From Grimontia celer (GTDB taxonomy: Bacteria > Pseudomonadota > Gammaproteobacteria > Enterobacterales > Vibrionaceae), in the NCBI RefSeq assembly GCF_900055185.1, contig NZ_FIZX01000002.1:624586-688585 (forward strand): a DNA stretch of 64,000 nt. The letters are read 5' to 3'. Both the position numbers and the translations under genes were made by a program. A model generated the notes under the pieces. That model was given only the letters and a program-made list of their open reading frames with translations, had not been told where the DNA came from and ran no database searches. Positions 53,167-61,817 of this stretch are shown here, piece after piece (position 1 is the stretch's first letter; every line of letters begins with the position of its first letter).

Positions 53167-53667
53167 ATGAACTTAGTGAAACTCGCAAATACAGCCAGCA
53201 AAGCCAGTGTATTTATCGGTAAATCCAGCGGTGTTTTTTATGCCGTGGCGATTGTGTTGGCGGTAACAGAGGTGATTGCACGTTATGTCTTTAACAGCCC
53301 GACGTCATGGAACCTTGAAATTATCATGGCGCTCTGTGGCTCTGCCTGGTTGCTCAGTGCTGGTGCTGTTACTCAACAGCAAAGGCACATCACGGTGACA
53401 GTGATGGAACTTGTAGTGAGCGAATCAGTGTGGAAGTGGATGCAGCGTCTGGCTTTGGTGATTAGTTTGTTCGCTGTTGCCGGCCTAATTTGGGCAGCGT
53501 TTGACCCAGCGATTCACGCGATCAACAACATTGAACGCTCGGGCAGTGCGTTTAACCCGCCGTTACCCACATATTTCAAAGCACTTTTGTTGTGTGCTGG
53601 TGTGCTGTTTTTCATTCAGCTTCTGGCAAACCTCATTCTTTCTTTTGATGAGGAGGCAGAACAATGA
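53167..53667 (+). CDS. dctQ: TRAP transporter small permease (DctQ)
   Basis: A 166-residue inner-membrane protein with four helices, the small subunit of a TRAP transporter. Typical motifs are E-V-I-A-R-Y-V-F-N-S-P and a W-L-L-S-A-G-A segment. Its stop overlaps the ATG of the large subunit by four bases. Confidence 0.92.
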   Translation: MNLVKLANTASKASVFIGKSSGVFYAVAIVLAVTEVIARYVFNSPTSWNLEIIMALCGSAWLLSAGAVTQQQRHITVTVMELVVSESVWKWMQRLALVISLFAVAGLIWAAFDPAIHAINNIERSGSAFNPPLPTYFKALLLCAGVLFFIQLLANLILSFDEEAEQ

Positions 53668-54977
53668 GCATTGAAATGATCACGCTGACCATTATCGGGA
53701 GCTTGTTCCTGTTAATGGCGATAGGTGTGCCACTGGGTGCAACAACGTTACTTGTTTCTGTGGCGACAGCACTACTGAATTTTGGACCAGACGGTCTGAT
53801 CCTTATCTCCAGTAACGTTGTGCATGTTTTCGAAAAGCACGCGCTTATCGCGGTTCCGTTCTTCGTCTTTATGGCGAATATTCTTGAACGCTCGGGGGTA
53901 GCGAAAGAACTTTTCAACAGTATGGCGATTCTCGGCGGACAAATGCGCGGAGGCATTGCAGTGCAAACTGTCTTTGTCAGCGTAGTACTGGCGGCGATGA
54001 GTGGTGTTGTCGGCGGTGAAATTGTCCTACTTGGATTGATTGCGCTTCCCCAAATGTTCCGCCTTGGTTATGACCGCAAATTGTCGATTGGAACCATTGC
54101 TGCATCGGGCTCGCTCGCCACGTTAATACCACCTAGCGTTGTGCTGATTGTATACGGTGCTGAAGCCGGGGTCTCAGTCAAAGATCTATTTACCGCCGGT
54201 GTGGTGCCGGGACTATTGCTCGCTTCCCTGTATGTCACTTACGTACTGGTGCGTTGCCACCTTAATCCTGCTTTAGGTCCGGTTTACGATAAACCGGAAG
54301 CGAGATTACCGCTCAGCCAGCGCTTGGTTTACCTCAAAGGTGTGGTATTGCCAGTACTTCTGATTGGCTCTGTTCTTGGCTCGATCTATATGGGAATCGC
54401 AACGGTCACTGAGTCTGCCGCGATTGGTTCGGCTGGTGCTGTGCTCATTGCTGCCCTTCGTAAAGAGCTGACACTGACGAATATCAGAGAAGCACTTTGG
54501 TCAACCGTGATTACGACAGGCTCCATCATCTGGTTGATCGTGGGTGCGGTTTCTCTGGTGGGTATTTACAACATTATCGGAGGCACCAGCTTCCTGAATG
54601 GATTACTGACCGGATTGGATCTTCCGCCTCTGGCGATTATTGCGTTGATGATGGCCATTGTGATGGTGCTTGGCACTTTCCTGGACTGGATTGCGATTGT
54701 CTTTATCACCGTGCCGGTGTTTACCCCGGTGGTTTCCAGTTTAGGGTTTGACCCTGTTTGGTTCGGCATCCTGTTCGCCATGAACATCCAAATCTATATG
54801 TTGTCCCCGCCATTTGGTCCAGCCTGCTTCTACCTGAAAAGTGTGGCGCCGAAAGACGTGACTTTACAGGAAATCTTCATGGCAGTGCTGCCATTTATTG
54901 GACTGCAGTTGATTGGATTGATGCTTGTGCTGTTCTTCCCTGAATTGGCACTTTGGCTACCGGGACTCACGAAGTAG
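53664..54977 (+). CDS. dctM: TRAP transporter large permease (DctM)
   Basis: A 437-residue inner-membrane protein with about 12 helices that catalyses sodium-coupled uptake with DctP and DctQ. Family motifs include V-P-F-F-V-F-M-A-N, G-G-I-A-V-Q-T-V-F, A-A-S-G-S-L-A-T-L-I-P-P-S and P-P-F-G-P-A-C-F-Y-L. It is translationally coupled to dctQ, and a very small membrane-protein gene follows eight bases after its stop. Confidence 0.95.
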   Translation: MSIEMITLTIIGSLFLLMAIGVPLGATTLLVSVATALLNFGPDGLILISSNVVHVFEKHALIAVPFFVFMANILERSGVAKELFNSMAILGGQMRGGIAVQTVFVSVVLAAMSGVVGGEIVLLGLIALPQMFRLGYDRKLSIGTIAASGSLATLIPPSVVLIVYGAEAGVSVKDLFTAGVVPGLLLASLYVTYVLVRCHLNPALGPVYDKPEARLPLSQRLVYLKGVVLPVLLIGSVLGSIYMGIATVTESAAIGSAGAVLIAALRKELTLTNIREALWSTVITTGSIIWLIVGAVSLVGIYNIIGGTSFLNGLLTGLDLPPLAIIALMMAIVMVLGTFLDWIAIVFITVPVFTPVVSSLGFDPVWFGILFAMNIQIYMLSPPFGPACFYLKSVAPKDVTLQEIFMAVLPFIGLQLIGLMLVLFFPELALWLPGLTK

Positions 54978-54985
54978 GAGTGGCA

Positions 54986-55111
54986 ATGAAAACATCAAAT
55001 GGAAAGGACCCTGAAGTGTATGAATTTGGCTGGTGGCCGGAGGTGATCGGCTTCTTGCTGGTTAACGCCATGTTCCTGTTCTTGTTTCTCGGCTCTCAAG
55101 GCTCGCTTTAG
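54986..55111 (+). CDS. 41-residue single-span membrane protein in TRAP operon
   Basis: A small gene with TAGGAG seven bases before its ATG. The product begins MKTSNGKDPEVYEFGWWPE, followed by one hydrophobic helix of about 18 residues (I-G-F-L-L-V-N-A-M-F-L-F-L-F-L-G) and a short polar tail. Topology is presumably N-in or N-out with a single span. It lies tightly between dctM (8-base gap) and the ABM-domain gene (17-base gap), so it is clearly part of the operon. It may be an accessory subunit of the TRAP permease. No family is recognised. Confidence 0.75.
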   Translation: MKTSNGKDPEVYEFGWWPEVIGFLLVNAMFLFLFLGSQGSL

Positions 55112-55128
55112 TGAAGGAGTATTAAGCG

Positions 55129-55425
55129 ATGTATGTAGTCACGGTGACCTTCGATGTGAAAGGCGCATTTTACGATGCATTTTTAAGGCTGGTGAAAAAA
55201 AACGCCTCACTTTCAAAAGAAGAGACAGGTTGTAGACAATTTGATGTCTGCACCGACAATGCCAATAACCAGGTATTTCTGTATGAGAAATATGACTCTC
55301 GTCAGGCCTTTGAACACCATTTAGTGACGGCGCATTTTTTCTCTTTTGAACAAGCGTGCATTGGAAAGCTGGATAACAAAAAAGTCCAGTGCTTCGAAGA
55401 AATTTGGCCGCTACAGGAAGAATAA
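55129..55425 (+). CDS. ABM-domain (antibiotic biosynthesis monooxygenase fold) protein
   Basis: A 98-residue ferredoxin-like-fold protein of the ABM/YgiN/LsrG group. Typical positions are E-E-T-G-C-R-Q-F-D-V-C-T-D, then F-L-Y-E-K-Y-D-S-R-Q-A-F-E-H-H and a final strand. Family members are quinol monooxygenases, heme-degrading enzymes or isomerases of phosphorylated sugars (LsrG). In this sugar-acid operon an isomerase or epimerase role is plausible. GAAGGAG precedes the start. Confidence 0.87.
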   Translation: MYVVTVTFDVKGAFYDAFLRLVKKNASLSKEETGCRQFDVCTDNANNQVFLYEKYDSRQAFEHHLVTAHFFSFEQACIGKLDNKKVQCFEEIWPLQEE

Positions 55426-55437
55426 AAGGAAAGTGAG

Positions 55438-56538
55438 ATGACGACGTTTTCAGTCGCAGTGATGCCCGGTGATGGCATCGGAAAAGAAGTGACACCGCCA
55501 GCATTGGAGTTGGTTCAGGAAGCTGCCAATCAATGTGGCGTTGAAATTAGTTTTACCGAAATTCCTGCCGGTGCAGAGTTTTATGCAGAGACAGGAGACG
55601 CGTTTCCAGAGAGTCATTTTCAGGAAGCTAAGGCAGCGGATGCGATATTTCTGTCCGCCATGGGACACCCCGATATTCGGTATCCAGATGGTACAGAAAT
55701 TGGACCGCAGCATGACTTACGAAAAAGGCTGCAGTTGTATGCGGGTATGCGGCCCTGCAAGACCCTGCCAGGGTTGCCTCTGCCGCTTAAAGACCCACGC
55801 AGTAATGAGCTGGATTTTGTGATTGTCAGAGAGTCGATTGAAGGCTTGTTTGCATTCCCCCGTGGCCACGAGCTGGATGACGAAGAATATGCCCACAATC
55901 TGATGCGTATTTCCCGAACCATCAGCGACAAGCTGTTTAATTTCAGTTTCAAGCTGGCACAACAGCGGCAGAAAAAAGGCAAAGGAAAGAACCTTGTTAC
56001 GCATATCGACAAAGCGAACGTCTTGTCTTCCCAGCATCGCGCCAGACAGTGGTTTTATGGCGTGGCAGAGCAATATCCCGATGTTGAAGCGTCACATCAG
56101 TATGTTGATTTTGCTGCGCTGGACTTGCTACGCCGACCATGGGTATTCGATGTTATGCCGACCGAAAACCAGTACGGTGACATCTTATCAGACATAGCGG
56201 CTGGTTTGATGGGAGGAATGGGCATGGCACCTTCCGGCGAAATCGGAGATACCCATGCGGTTTTCCAGCCTTGTCATGGTTCTGCGCCGGATATAGTCGG
56301 ACAGGGGAAAGCTAATCCCACTGCCATGATTCTGTCAGGGAAGATGATGCTTGAATATCTCGGTGAGAAGCATGGCTGCGAAGGCGCTCTTCTCGCTGCA
56401 GAGCGGTTGGAAGCAGCAGTTGAAGCTGCTTACGGCACAGGAAACATTGTTCCCTTTGAATTAGGTGGTTGCGCGGGGTTGAAACAGATCTCCGGTGCGA
56501 TAGCGAATAAGCTATCGGGCGTCATCGAAGAGACGTAA
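55438..56538 (+). CDS. Isocitrate/isopropylmalate-dehydrogenase family (tartrate/D-malate DH-like)
   Basis: A 366-residue NAD(P)-dependent beta-decarboxylating-type dehydrogenase. The N-terminal M-P-G-D-G-I-G-K-E-V, R-K-R-L-Q-L-Y-A-G-M-R-P substrate-arginine helix, V-R-E-S-I-E-G-L-F, H-I-D-K-A-N-V-L with the catalytic lysine, and the metal-binding D-I-L-S-D-I-A-A-G motif are all present. It is not LeuB by context. Tartrate dehydrogenase or D-malate dehydrogenase-like activity on a 2- or 3-hydroxy acid is likely. In the operon it would provide the oxidation step before OtnK-type phosphorylation and OtnC-type decarboxylation, a role taken by other dehydrogenases in described tetronate pathways. 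Confidence 0.9.
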   Translation: MTTFSVAVMPGDGIGKEVTPPALELVQEAANQCGVEISFTEIPAGAEFYAETGDAFPESHFQEAKAADAIFLSAMGHPDIRYPDGTEIGPQHDLRKRLQLYAGMRPCKTLPGLPLPLKDPRSNELDFVIVRESIEGLFAFPRGHELDDEEYAHNLMRISRTISDKLFNFSFKLAQQRQKKGKGKNLVTHIDKANVLSSQHRARQWFYGVAEQYPDVEASHQYVDFAALDLLRRPWVFDVMPTENQYGDILSDIAAGLMGGMGMAPSGEIGDTHAVFQPCHGSAPDIVGQGKANPTAMILSGKMMLEYLGEKHGCEGALLAAERLEAAVEAAYGTGNIVPFELGGCAGLKQISGAIANKLSGVIEET

Positions 56539-56578
56539 CAGCGCAAGGCGCGTGCGTTGAGCTACAAAAAGGAAAAGC

Positions 56579-57250
56579 ATGAAAAAGAAGCTCACAGAAA
56601 CGGCTTATCACACATTACGTGAAATGGTTTTATCCAATGAACTCGAGGTAGGTCACTACTACCTTGAAGAAGCACTGGCGGAGCGGCTGCAAATATCACG
56701 TACGCCACTTCGGGAAGCCTGTATTCGGTTGTCTCAGGAAGGACTGGTTGACATGGTGCCAAGGCGTGGTGTTTTCATCAAACCCATTTCATTGGAAGAA
56801 CTCAAAGAGATCTACGAGGTGATAGCCGCGCTGGAGCTTCAATCTATCCGACTGCTTCAAAGCGAACACTGTCAGGGTGAGGACTGGGAAGCATTGAGGT
56901 TTCATGTTGAAGAGCTCAACCGTGCGTTGAAAGAGGAAAACAAAGAGGGATGGATGCTGCATGATACCGGCTTCCACTTGGCCTTGATCCGACTTTGCGG
57001 CAATCAGACGTTGGCGTCACTGACCCAGCACATGCTGGACAAATCTCAACGTATTCGTCTGTTAACGTTTAAAGTCCGCGCCATCCCGAAAGAATCGACC
57101 GATGAACATACCCGCACATTCCAAGCGATGGAAAATGGCGACTTTGAAGAAGCCTTAAATATTCATGAGTTGCACCGGAAGCGTTCTTCCGGAGAGCTTG
57201 TGGCTTTGCTGAAAGGAATCGCGGGGTTGATAGATGTCACTTCGAGGTAG
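56579..57250 (+). CDS. GntR-family regulator (FCD domain)
   Basis: A 223-residue transcription factor with an N-terminal winged helix (L-A-E-R-L-Q-I-S-R-T-P-L-R-E-A recognition region) and a helical FCD effector domain containing the D-x-x-F-H and later H-x-x-T/H positions that often hold a metal and carboxylate ligand. AAAAGGA lies before the ATG. It is embedded in the operon, and two GTATAC-centred palindromes upstream of dctP are its likely operators, giving autoregulated induction by the imported acid or its product. Confidence 0.93.
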   Translation: MKKKLTETAYHTLREMVLSNELEVGHYYLEEALAERLQISRTPLREACIRLSQEGLVDMVPRRGVFIKPISLEELKEIYEVIAALELQSIRLLQSEHCQGEDWEALRFHVEELNRALKEENKEGWMLHDTGFHLALIRLCGNQTLASLTQHMLDKSQRIRLLTFKVRAIPKESTDEHTRTFQAMENGDFEEALNIHELHRKRSSGELVALLKGIAGLIDVTSR

Positions 57251-57252
57251 AA

Positions 57253-58515
57253 ATGAAATTAGGTGTGATTGCAGACGATTACACAGGGGCAACCGACGCG
57301 GCCAGCTTTATCGTTAAAAATGGCCTGAGTACTGTGCAATTCAATGGCGTGCCAGAGGGCGATATGTCTTCTCATTTGAAAAGCACTGAAGCGATTGTGA
57401 TTGGACAGAAAACACGTGCGCTTCCCCCTGAATCCGCCGTTATAGCGTCTCTCAATGCGTTGGAATGGCTCAAGAAACAGGGCTGTGAGCATATTTTCTT
57501 CAAGTACTGCTCAACATTTGACAGCACAGAACAAGGCAACATTGGCCCAGTGACGGACGCATTATTGGATGCGTTGAATAGCGACTTCACCGTTGTGTGT
57601 CCTGCGCTCCCCGTAAATGGGCGCACCGTTTATCAAGGTTACCTGTTTGTTCATGATGTTTTGCTCAATGAATCGGGTATGCGCAATCACCCACTTACAC
57701 CTATGAGAGACGCGAGCTTGCTTCGCTTGATGGACTCTCAGTCAGCGGGTCGATCGACATTGCTGCCTTTTGGGATTGTTGAACAAGGTCATATGGCCTG
57801 TGTTGAGGAGAGCTTAAAAGCAAGAAGCGGCGGTGGTCGATACCTCGTTTGCGATGCGTTGAATGAAATGCATCTCGACACCTTGGGTGCAGCATTCTGC
57901 AATCTGCCACTAGCAACGGGCGGTTCGGGCTTGGCGGGAGCCATAGCGAAAGCGCTATCTGTTTCAAGTGAACTTCCTTTTGAAGTTGCTGCTTTCACCC
58001 CATACAAGCCGGATTTTGGCTTGGTAGTGTCTGGCAGTTGCTCGGAAATGACGAACCAACAAGTCGAGGCTTATCAGTCTATTGCACCGTCATTTAAGGT
58101 CGATGTTGAAAAGTGTCTGAATGAAAATCGCTATTTTATGGAAGTTGCCGAGTGGGTGCTGGAAAACAAAAATCAAAGGGTGTTTCCAATGGTATACGCG
58201 ACAGTGCCGCCCGGTGAACTGGCAGAAATCCAAAAGAAGCATGGTAACAAGGCCTCTTCTGCGATTGAGCAAATGTTCCATTTGCTGATTAGTCATCTGA
58301 AACTAATGGGGTTGGGCGCAGTTGTCAGCGCAGGTGGAGAGACATCAGGAACTGTTACTCAGGCATTTGACCTTGATGGTGTGCGTATCGGCCGTGAAAT
58401 TGCGCCTGGTGTGCCTTGGGTTCAGTCATTTGATGGCACGGTTTCGCTGGCACTTAAATCCGGGAATTTCGGCGATCGGGATTTTTTTATCACCGCGCAA
58501 GAGAGCATGGAATAG
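57253..58515 (+). CDS. otnK: Four-carbon acid sugar kinase (3-oxo-tetronate kinase, OtnK-like)
   Basis: A 420-residue DUF1537-family ATP-dependent kinase. The N-terminal domain opens with G-V-I-A-D-D-Y-T-G-A-T-D-A-A, with K-Y-C-S-T-F-D-S-T and a G-R-T-V-Y-Q-G-Y-L-F loop. The C-terminal nucleotide-binding domain carries S-A-G-G-E-T-S-G-T-V. OtnK phosphorylates 3-oxo-tetronate at O4, and the next gene encodes an OtnC-type decarboxylase, the usual partner. It starts two bases after the gntR stop. Substrate assignment is by family and context. Confidence 0.9.
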   Translation: MKLGVIADDYTGATDAASFIVKNGLSTVQFNGVPEGDMSSHLKSTEAIVIGQKTRALPPESAVIASLNALEWLKKQGCEHIFFKYCSTFDSTEQGNIGPVTDALLDALNSDFTVVCPALPVNGRTVYQGYLFVHDVLLNESGMRNHPLTPMRDASLLRLMDSQSAGRSTLLPFGIVEQGHMACVEESLKARSGGGRYLVCDALNEMHLDTLGAAFCNLPLATGGSGLAGAIAKALSVSSELPFEVAAFTPYKPDFGLVVSGSCSEMTNQQVEAYQSIAPSFKVDVEKCLNENRYFMEVAEWVLENKNQRVFPMVYATVPPGELAEIQKKHGNKASSAIEQMFHLLISHLKLMGLGAVVSAGGETSGTVTQAFDLDGVRIGREIAPGVPWVQSFDGTVSLALKSGNFGDRDFFITAQESME

Positions 58516-58532
58516 GGTAGGGAAAGCAGACA

Positions 58533-59168
58533 ATGAAAAACGAAGCAGAACTTAGAGCGCAAATGGTGAACTACGGACGCGACCTTTTCCTGCGTGGATA
58601 TGCAACAGGTGGAGCTGGAAACCTTTCTATTCGTTTAGATGACTGCAGGATTCTGGCAACACCGACTGGCGCAAGCCTCGGTAGATTGGTAGCAGAAGCG
58701 TTGTCAGTAGTCACTATGGAAGGGGAGCACCTTTCGGGAGATAGACCTTCCAAGGAAGTCGATTTTCATCGCGCTATTTATCATGCCGCACCGGAAGCGA
58801 AAGCGATTGTCCATCTGCACTCCACACATCTCACAGCACTCTCATGCAAGAAACATATTAATACCGAGAATGTACTTCAAGCTTTCACACCTTATTACGT
58901 AATGAGAGTGGGGCAGCTACCTTGTATTCCATATTTCAGGCCAGGGTCAGAAGAAATAGCCCCGGCGTTGGCAGAAAAAGCCATTAAGCATCGCGCGATT
59001 TTAATGGCGAACCATGGTGCTGTTGTTTATGGAAAAGACCTACTTGATGCCGGAGACAATTATGAAGAATTAGAGGAAACTGCCAAATTGTTTAACCTTA
59101 TTCCAAATGAAGAGCTTCGTTTTCTTTCAACAGATGAGGTCAACGAGCTTAACCAAGTGTTCGGCTAA
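58533..59168 (+). CDS. otnC: Class II aldolase family, OtnC-like 3-oxo-tetronate-4-phosphate decarboxylase
   Basis: A 211-residue zinc enzyme of the class II aldolase/adducin family. The catalytic Glu is E75 and the zinc ligands are H94 and H96 (V-H-L-H-S) plus H161 (A-N-H-G). OtnC decarboxylates 3-oxo-tetronate 4-phosphate to dihydroxyacetone phosphate. No OtnI isomerase is nearby. It is the last gene of the operon and has a zinc-less paralogue at 50444, about 1 kb before the operon. Confidence 0.9.
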   Translation: MKNEAELRAQMVNYGRDLFLRGYATGGAGNLSIRLDDCRILATPTGASLGRLVAEALSVVTMEGEHLSGDRPSKEVDFHRAIYHAAPEAKAIVHLHSTHLTALSCKKHINTENVLQAFTPYYVMRVGQLPCIPYFRPGSEEIAPALAEKAIKHRAILMANHGAVVYGKDLLDAGDNYEELEETAKLFNLIPNEELRFLSTDEVNELNQVFG

Positions 59169-59275
59169 TTACGGTCACTAACTGTTAACTAGTTCGCATT
59201 GCAGTGTACTTAACATGAAAAATGAAATTTATGTGCTGAAATCAATACATTACCAATTGATTAAGTGTGTATTTC

Positions 59276-60274
59276 ATGACTGTACTTGCGAACGAAAACC
59301 CTGATGTCATTCCTGCTGGCACACTAGAGCAATTTAGTTTCGATGCTCCTTCACTAAAAGGTAATTTGGCGGGAGAGAATGCCAACAGGGAGATCATTGT
59401 TTATCTCCCAGCTGGCTATTACGCCGACTCAAATAAAATCTTTCCCGTGATCTATGTATTGCATGGCTACGAAGGTGAACCAAACTCCTGGTTTGATGAG
59501 GGGCTGAATGACGAAGCTGGGCTGGATGACATTCTGGATGAAGTGATTAACGAAGGAGACTTGGAGCCTTCTATTGTCGTTGCCGTTGATGGTCGCAGTT
59601 CACTCAATGGTTCTTGGTACATCAACTCCCCAATTTCAGGAAACTTTCTGGATTACTTAACGATGGATGTTGTTAAGGAAATCGATATCCGTTACCGCAC
59701 CCTGCCCGGAAAAATGGCGATTCTTGGTCACTCAATGGGTGGTTTTGGCGCCATGCTGGCTGCCATGGAAAATCCTACTTTATACCGTACCTGTGTGGGT
59801 TTGAGCCCAGCTGGTATGATGATGAAAAGGCATGACTATCAGCAGCATGCGGAATTCTTTCAGGGCGAGTTGGAAAAGCTTATTAATGGTGGTGAACCGG
59901 AGTGGTTTATTTATGCCTACCTGACCATCATTCGTGCAATTGCCCCAGATATCAACAACCCGCTTCTCTATATTTCAAAAGATATCGACGACATTGTGAC
60001 GGAATTGGAGGACTTCCAGCTTTCCGATATTGCGATGAGACAAGTTGACCGGATCCGCGACTTACCCATCTATACCGAGATTGGTGATAACGAAGGGGAG
60101 TCTGTGGGAGAACCAATATTAGATAACTTCAACACCATGATAAAGACGTTTGAGAGACTTGATCTCAACGTTACATCCCACGTTTTTATTGGCGGACATA
60201 CAGATAAAGTGGTTGAGCAGGTATATCGGGGATTGCGATATATTGGCGGTGTATTTCAGGAGAGTAAAATATAA
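59276..60274 (+). CDS. Esterase-fold alpha/beta hydrolase
   Basis: A 332-residue serine hydrolase of the esterase D/feruloyl-esterase type (PF00756-like). V-I-Y-V-L-H-G-Y is the oxyanion strand, G-H-S-M-G-G the nucleophile elbow, and G-G-H-T near the C-terminus supplies the histidine. No signal peptide is visible, so it is probably cytoplasmic. An ATG at 59276 was chosen over a GTG at 59267. Neither has a clear binding site. It is separated from the sugar-acid operon by about 100 bases and ends in its own terminator. Confidence 0.85.
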   Translation: MTVLANENPDVIPAGTLEQFSFDAPSLKGNLAGENANREIIVYLPAGYYADSNKIFPVIYVLHGYEGEPNSWFDEGLNDEAGLDDILDEVINEGDLEPSIVVAVDGRSSLNGSWYINSPISGNFLDYLTMDVVKEIDIRYRTLPGKMAILGHSMGGFGAMLAAMENPTLYRTCVGLSPAGMMMKRHDYQQHAEFFQGELEKLINGGEPEWFIYAYLTIIRAIAPDINNPLLYISKDIDDIVTELEDFQLSDIAMRQVDRIRDLPIYTEIGDNEGESVGEPILDNFNTMIKTFERLDLNVTSHVFIGGHTDKVVEQVYRGLRYIGGVFQESKI

Positions 60275-60303
60275 AATTCGTTTAAATTCTCATTTAATTT
60301 TAG

Positions 60304-60337
60304 AAAGGCGCGCTTTTTAAGAGTGCGCCTTTTTTTG
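60304..60337 (+). terminator. Intrinsic terminator after esterase
   Basis: AAAGGCGC/GCGCCTTT stem with a long T run. Confidence 0.85.
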
Positions 60338-60540
60338 CTGTGCCTATCGTTTTATACACATGCTTTCATAAATTAATTGTGAAAATTCGCAAACTTAAAA
60401 ATTATGACAAGTCAAGCCTCATTCATAATCAGCCATATATTCAGGCAGCAAAAAGTAGCCAACCACTTTTCATAGACGGCTCTTTAGTTTGCTTTGGGTA
60501 TTACTGGCGAGCTAACAATCAATTTCGCTTGCGCTTAAAA
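60338..60540 (+). other. Region between two terminators; possible small RNA or cqsA leader
   Basis: About 200 bases bounded by the esterase terminator and by a second intrinsic terminator (60543-60568). No convincing ORF: a 23-codon frame at 60404 lacks a ribosome binding site. The region must either encode a small RNA ending at the second terminator or be the transcribed leader of cqsA. Confidence 0.45.
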
Positions 60541-60542
60541 GT

Positions 60543-60568
60543 AAACGCCGATTTCGGCGTTTTTCTTT
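60543..60568 (+). terminator. Terminator/attenuator directly before cqsA
   Basis: AAACGCCGA-TT-TCGGCGTTT followed by T-rich bases, a textbook intrinsic terminator. Only 19 bases separate it from the cqsA ATG, too few for a promoter, so cqsA transcription must pass through it. Confidence 0.8.
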
Positions 60569-60587
60569 AACAAGAAGAGGCTTGGCT

Positions 60588-61772
60588 ATGGAAAATCAAT
60601 CAACTATTACAAAAAAACTCCCTTCTTTTATCGAAACACGTCTCAATTCGTTTTTGCGAGATATGACGGAGCCGTATGAAAATTCGCGGCCGCTACCAGT
60701 CAGCAGTCGGCCGGGAGAAGGTTCGGTCGTCATGCAAAGTAACGATTACTTATCACTGAGTCTGAATGATTCAATTCAATCGGCGCATTTGAATGCCATT
60801 GCGGCTTCCAAAGAAAATGTCGTGATGTCAGCAGTATTTCTTCAGGATGAAGAACATAAACCTGATTTCGAAAACCGGCTGGCTGAATTTGTCGGCATGG
60901 ACGGCTGTGTGTTATCGCAATCTGGCTGGGCGGCTAACATAGGTTTGCTGCAAACGATTTGTGAACCTGAAACCCGGGTTTATATAGATTTCTTTGCCCA
61001 CATGTCGTTGTGGGAAGGAGCACGTATTGCAGGCGCGCAAATCATTCCTTTTATGCATAACAGTGTGAATAATCTGAAACGCCAAATTAAAAAGCATGGA
61101 CCTGGTATTATCTTGGTGGATTCTGTCTACAGCACCATTGGCACCGTTGCTCCTCTTCCCGCCATCTACGAAGTGGCTGAAGAGTTCGATTGTGCCTTGG
61201 TCGTCGATGAGTCTCACTCACTGGGTACGCATGGCCCAAATGGTTCAGGTCTGGTCAATGAGATGGGTGTTCGGGACAGGGTAGATTTTGTCACTACCAG
61301 TCTTGCCAAAGCCTTTGCCTACCGTGCAGGCGCTGTATTGGGCCCGGAAAAACTGATCACGGCACTGCCGTTTGTTTCTTTCCCGGCGATTTTCAGCTCG
61401 ACGGTTTTGCCGCAAGAGATTGCGCGTCTGGATGCTACGCTTGATGTGATAAGAAACGCCGATGAGAAGCGAAGGCGATTGTTTGAGATATCAGATTCAC
61501 TCCGTTCAGGCTTGCAAAATATCGGCTTCAAGATCCGCAGTGATTCGCAAATCATTTCCCTGGAATGTGGGGATGAACAAAACACTGAGCATGTTCGTGA
61601 TTTTCTGGAAGCCAATGGCGTCTTCGGTGCCGTGTTCTGTGCACCGGCAACGCCGAAAAATAAAGCCATCATCCGTTTTTCCCTGAGCGCGGACATGAGC
61701 AACCGGGAAATTGATCAAGTGTTGACGGTGTGTCAGGCGGCCTACGATCGTCCTGATCTGAATTTCTACTAA
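60588..61772 (+). CDS. cqsA: CqsA, alpha-hydroxyketone autoinducer synthase
   Basis: A 394-residue PLP enzyme of the alpha-oxoamine synthase family that makes CAI-1-type autoinducers from an acyl-CoA and S-adenosylmethionine or an amino acid. The PLP-binding lysine is K241 in T-S-L-A-K-A-F, with D207 and H210 in V-V-D-E-S-H-S-L-G-T-H-G contacting the cofactor. AAGAGG is seven bases before the ATG at 60588. A TTG six bases upstream is less likely. It faces the receptor gene cqsS across a shared terminator. A terminator hairpin and a TTGGCTA sequence adjoining the start suggest post-initiation control. Confidence 0.96.
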   Translation: MENQSTITKKLPSFIETRLNSFLRDMTEPYENSRPLPVSSRPGEGSVVMQSNDYLSLSLNDSIQSAHLNAIAASKENVVMSAVFLQDEEHKPDFENRLAEFVGMDGCVLSQSGWAANIGLLQTICEPETRVYIDFFAHMSLWEGARIAGAQIIPFMHNSVNNLKRQIKKHGPGIILVDSVYSTIGTVAPLPAIYEVAEEFDCALVVDESHSLGTHGPNGSGLVNEMGVRDRVDFVTTSLAKAFAYRAGAVLGPEKLITALPFVSFPAIFSSTVLPQEIARLDATLDVIRNADEKRRRLFEISDSLRSGLQNIGFKIRSDSQIISLECGDEQNTEHVRDFLEANGVFGAVFCAPATPKNKAIIRFSLSADMSNREIDQVLTVCQAAYDRPDLNFY

Positions 61773-61793
61773 CGGTATACCCCAGAAATTAGC

Positions 61794-61817
61794 AAAAGCC
61801 CCAATAGGGGCTTTTTT
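61794..61817. terminator. Bidirectional terminator between cqsA and cqsS
   Basis: AAAAGCCCC-AATA-GGGGCTTTTTT, overlapping the end of cqsS by two bases. Confidence 0.9.

Noticed and set aside
60340..60570. 76-codon frame before cqsA
   Set aside because: It begins inside the loop-out of one terminator and ends through the stem of another. No binding site.
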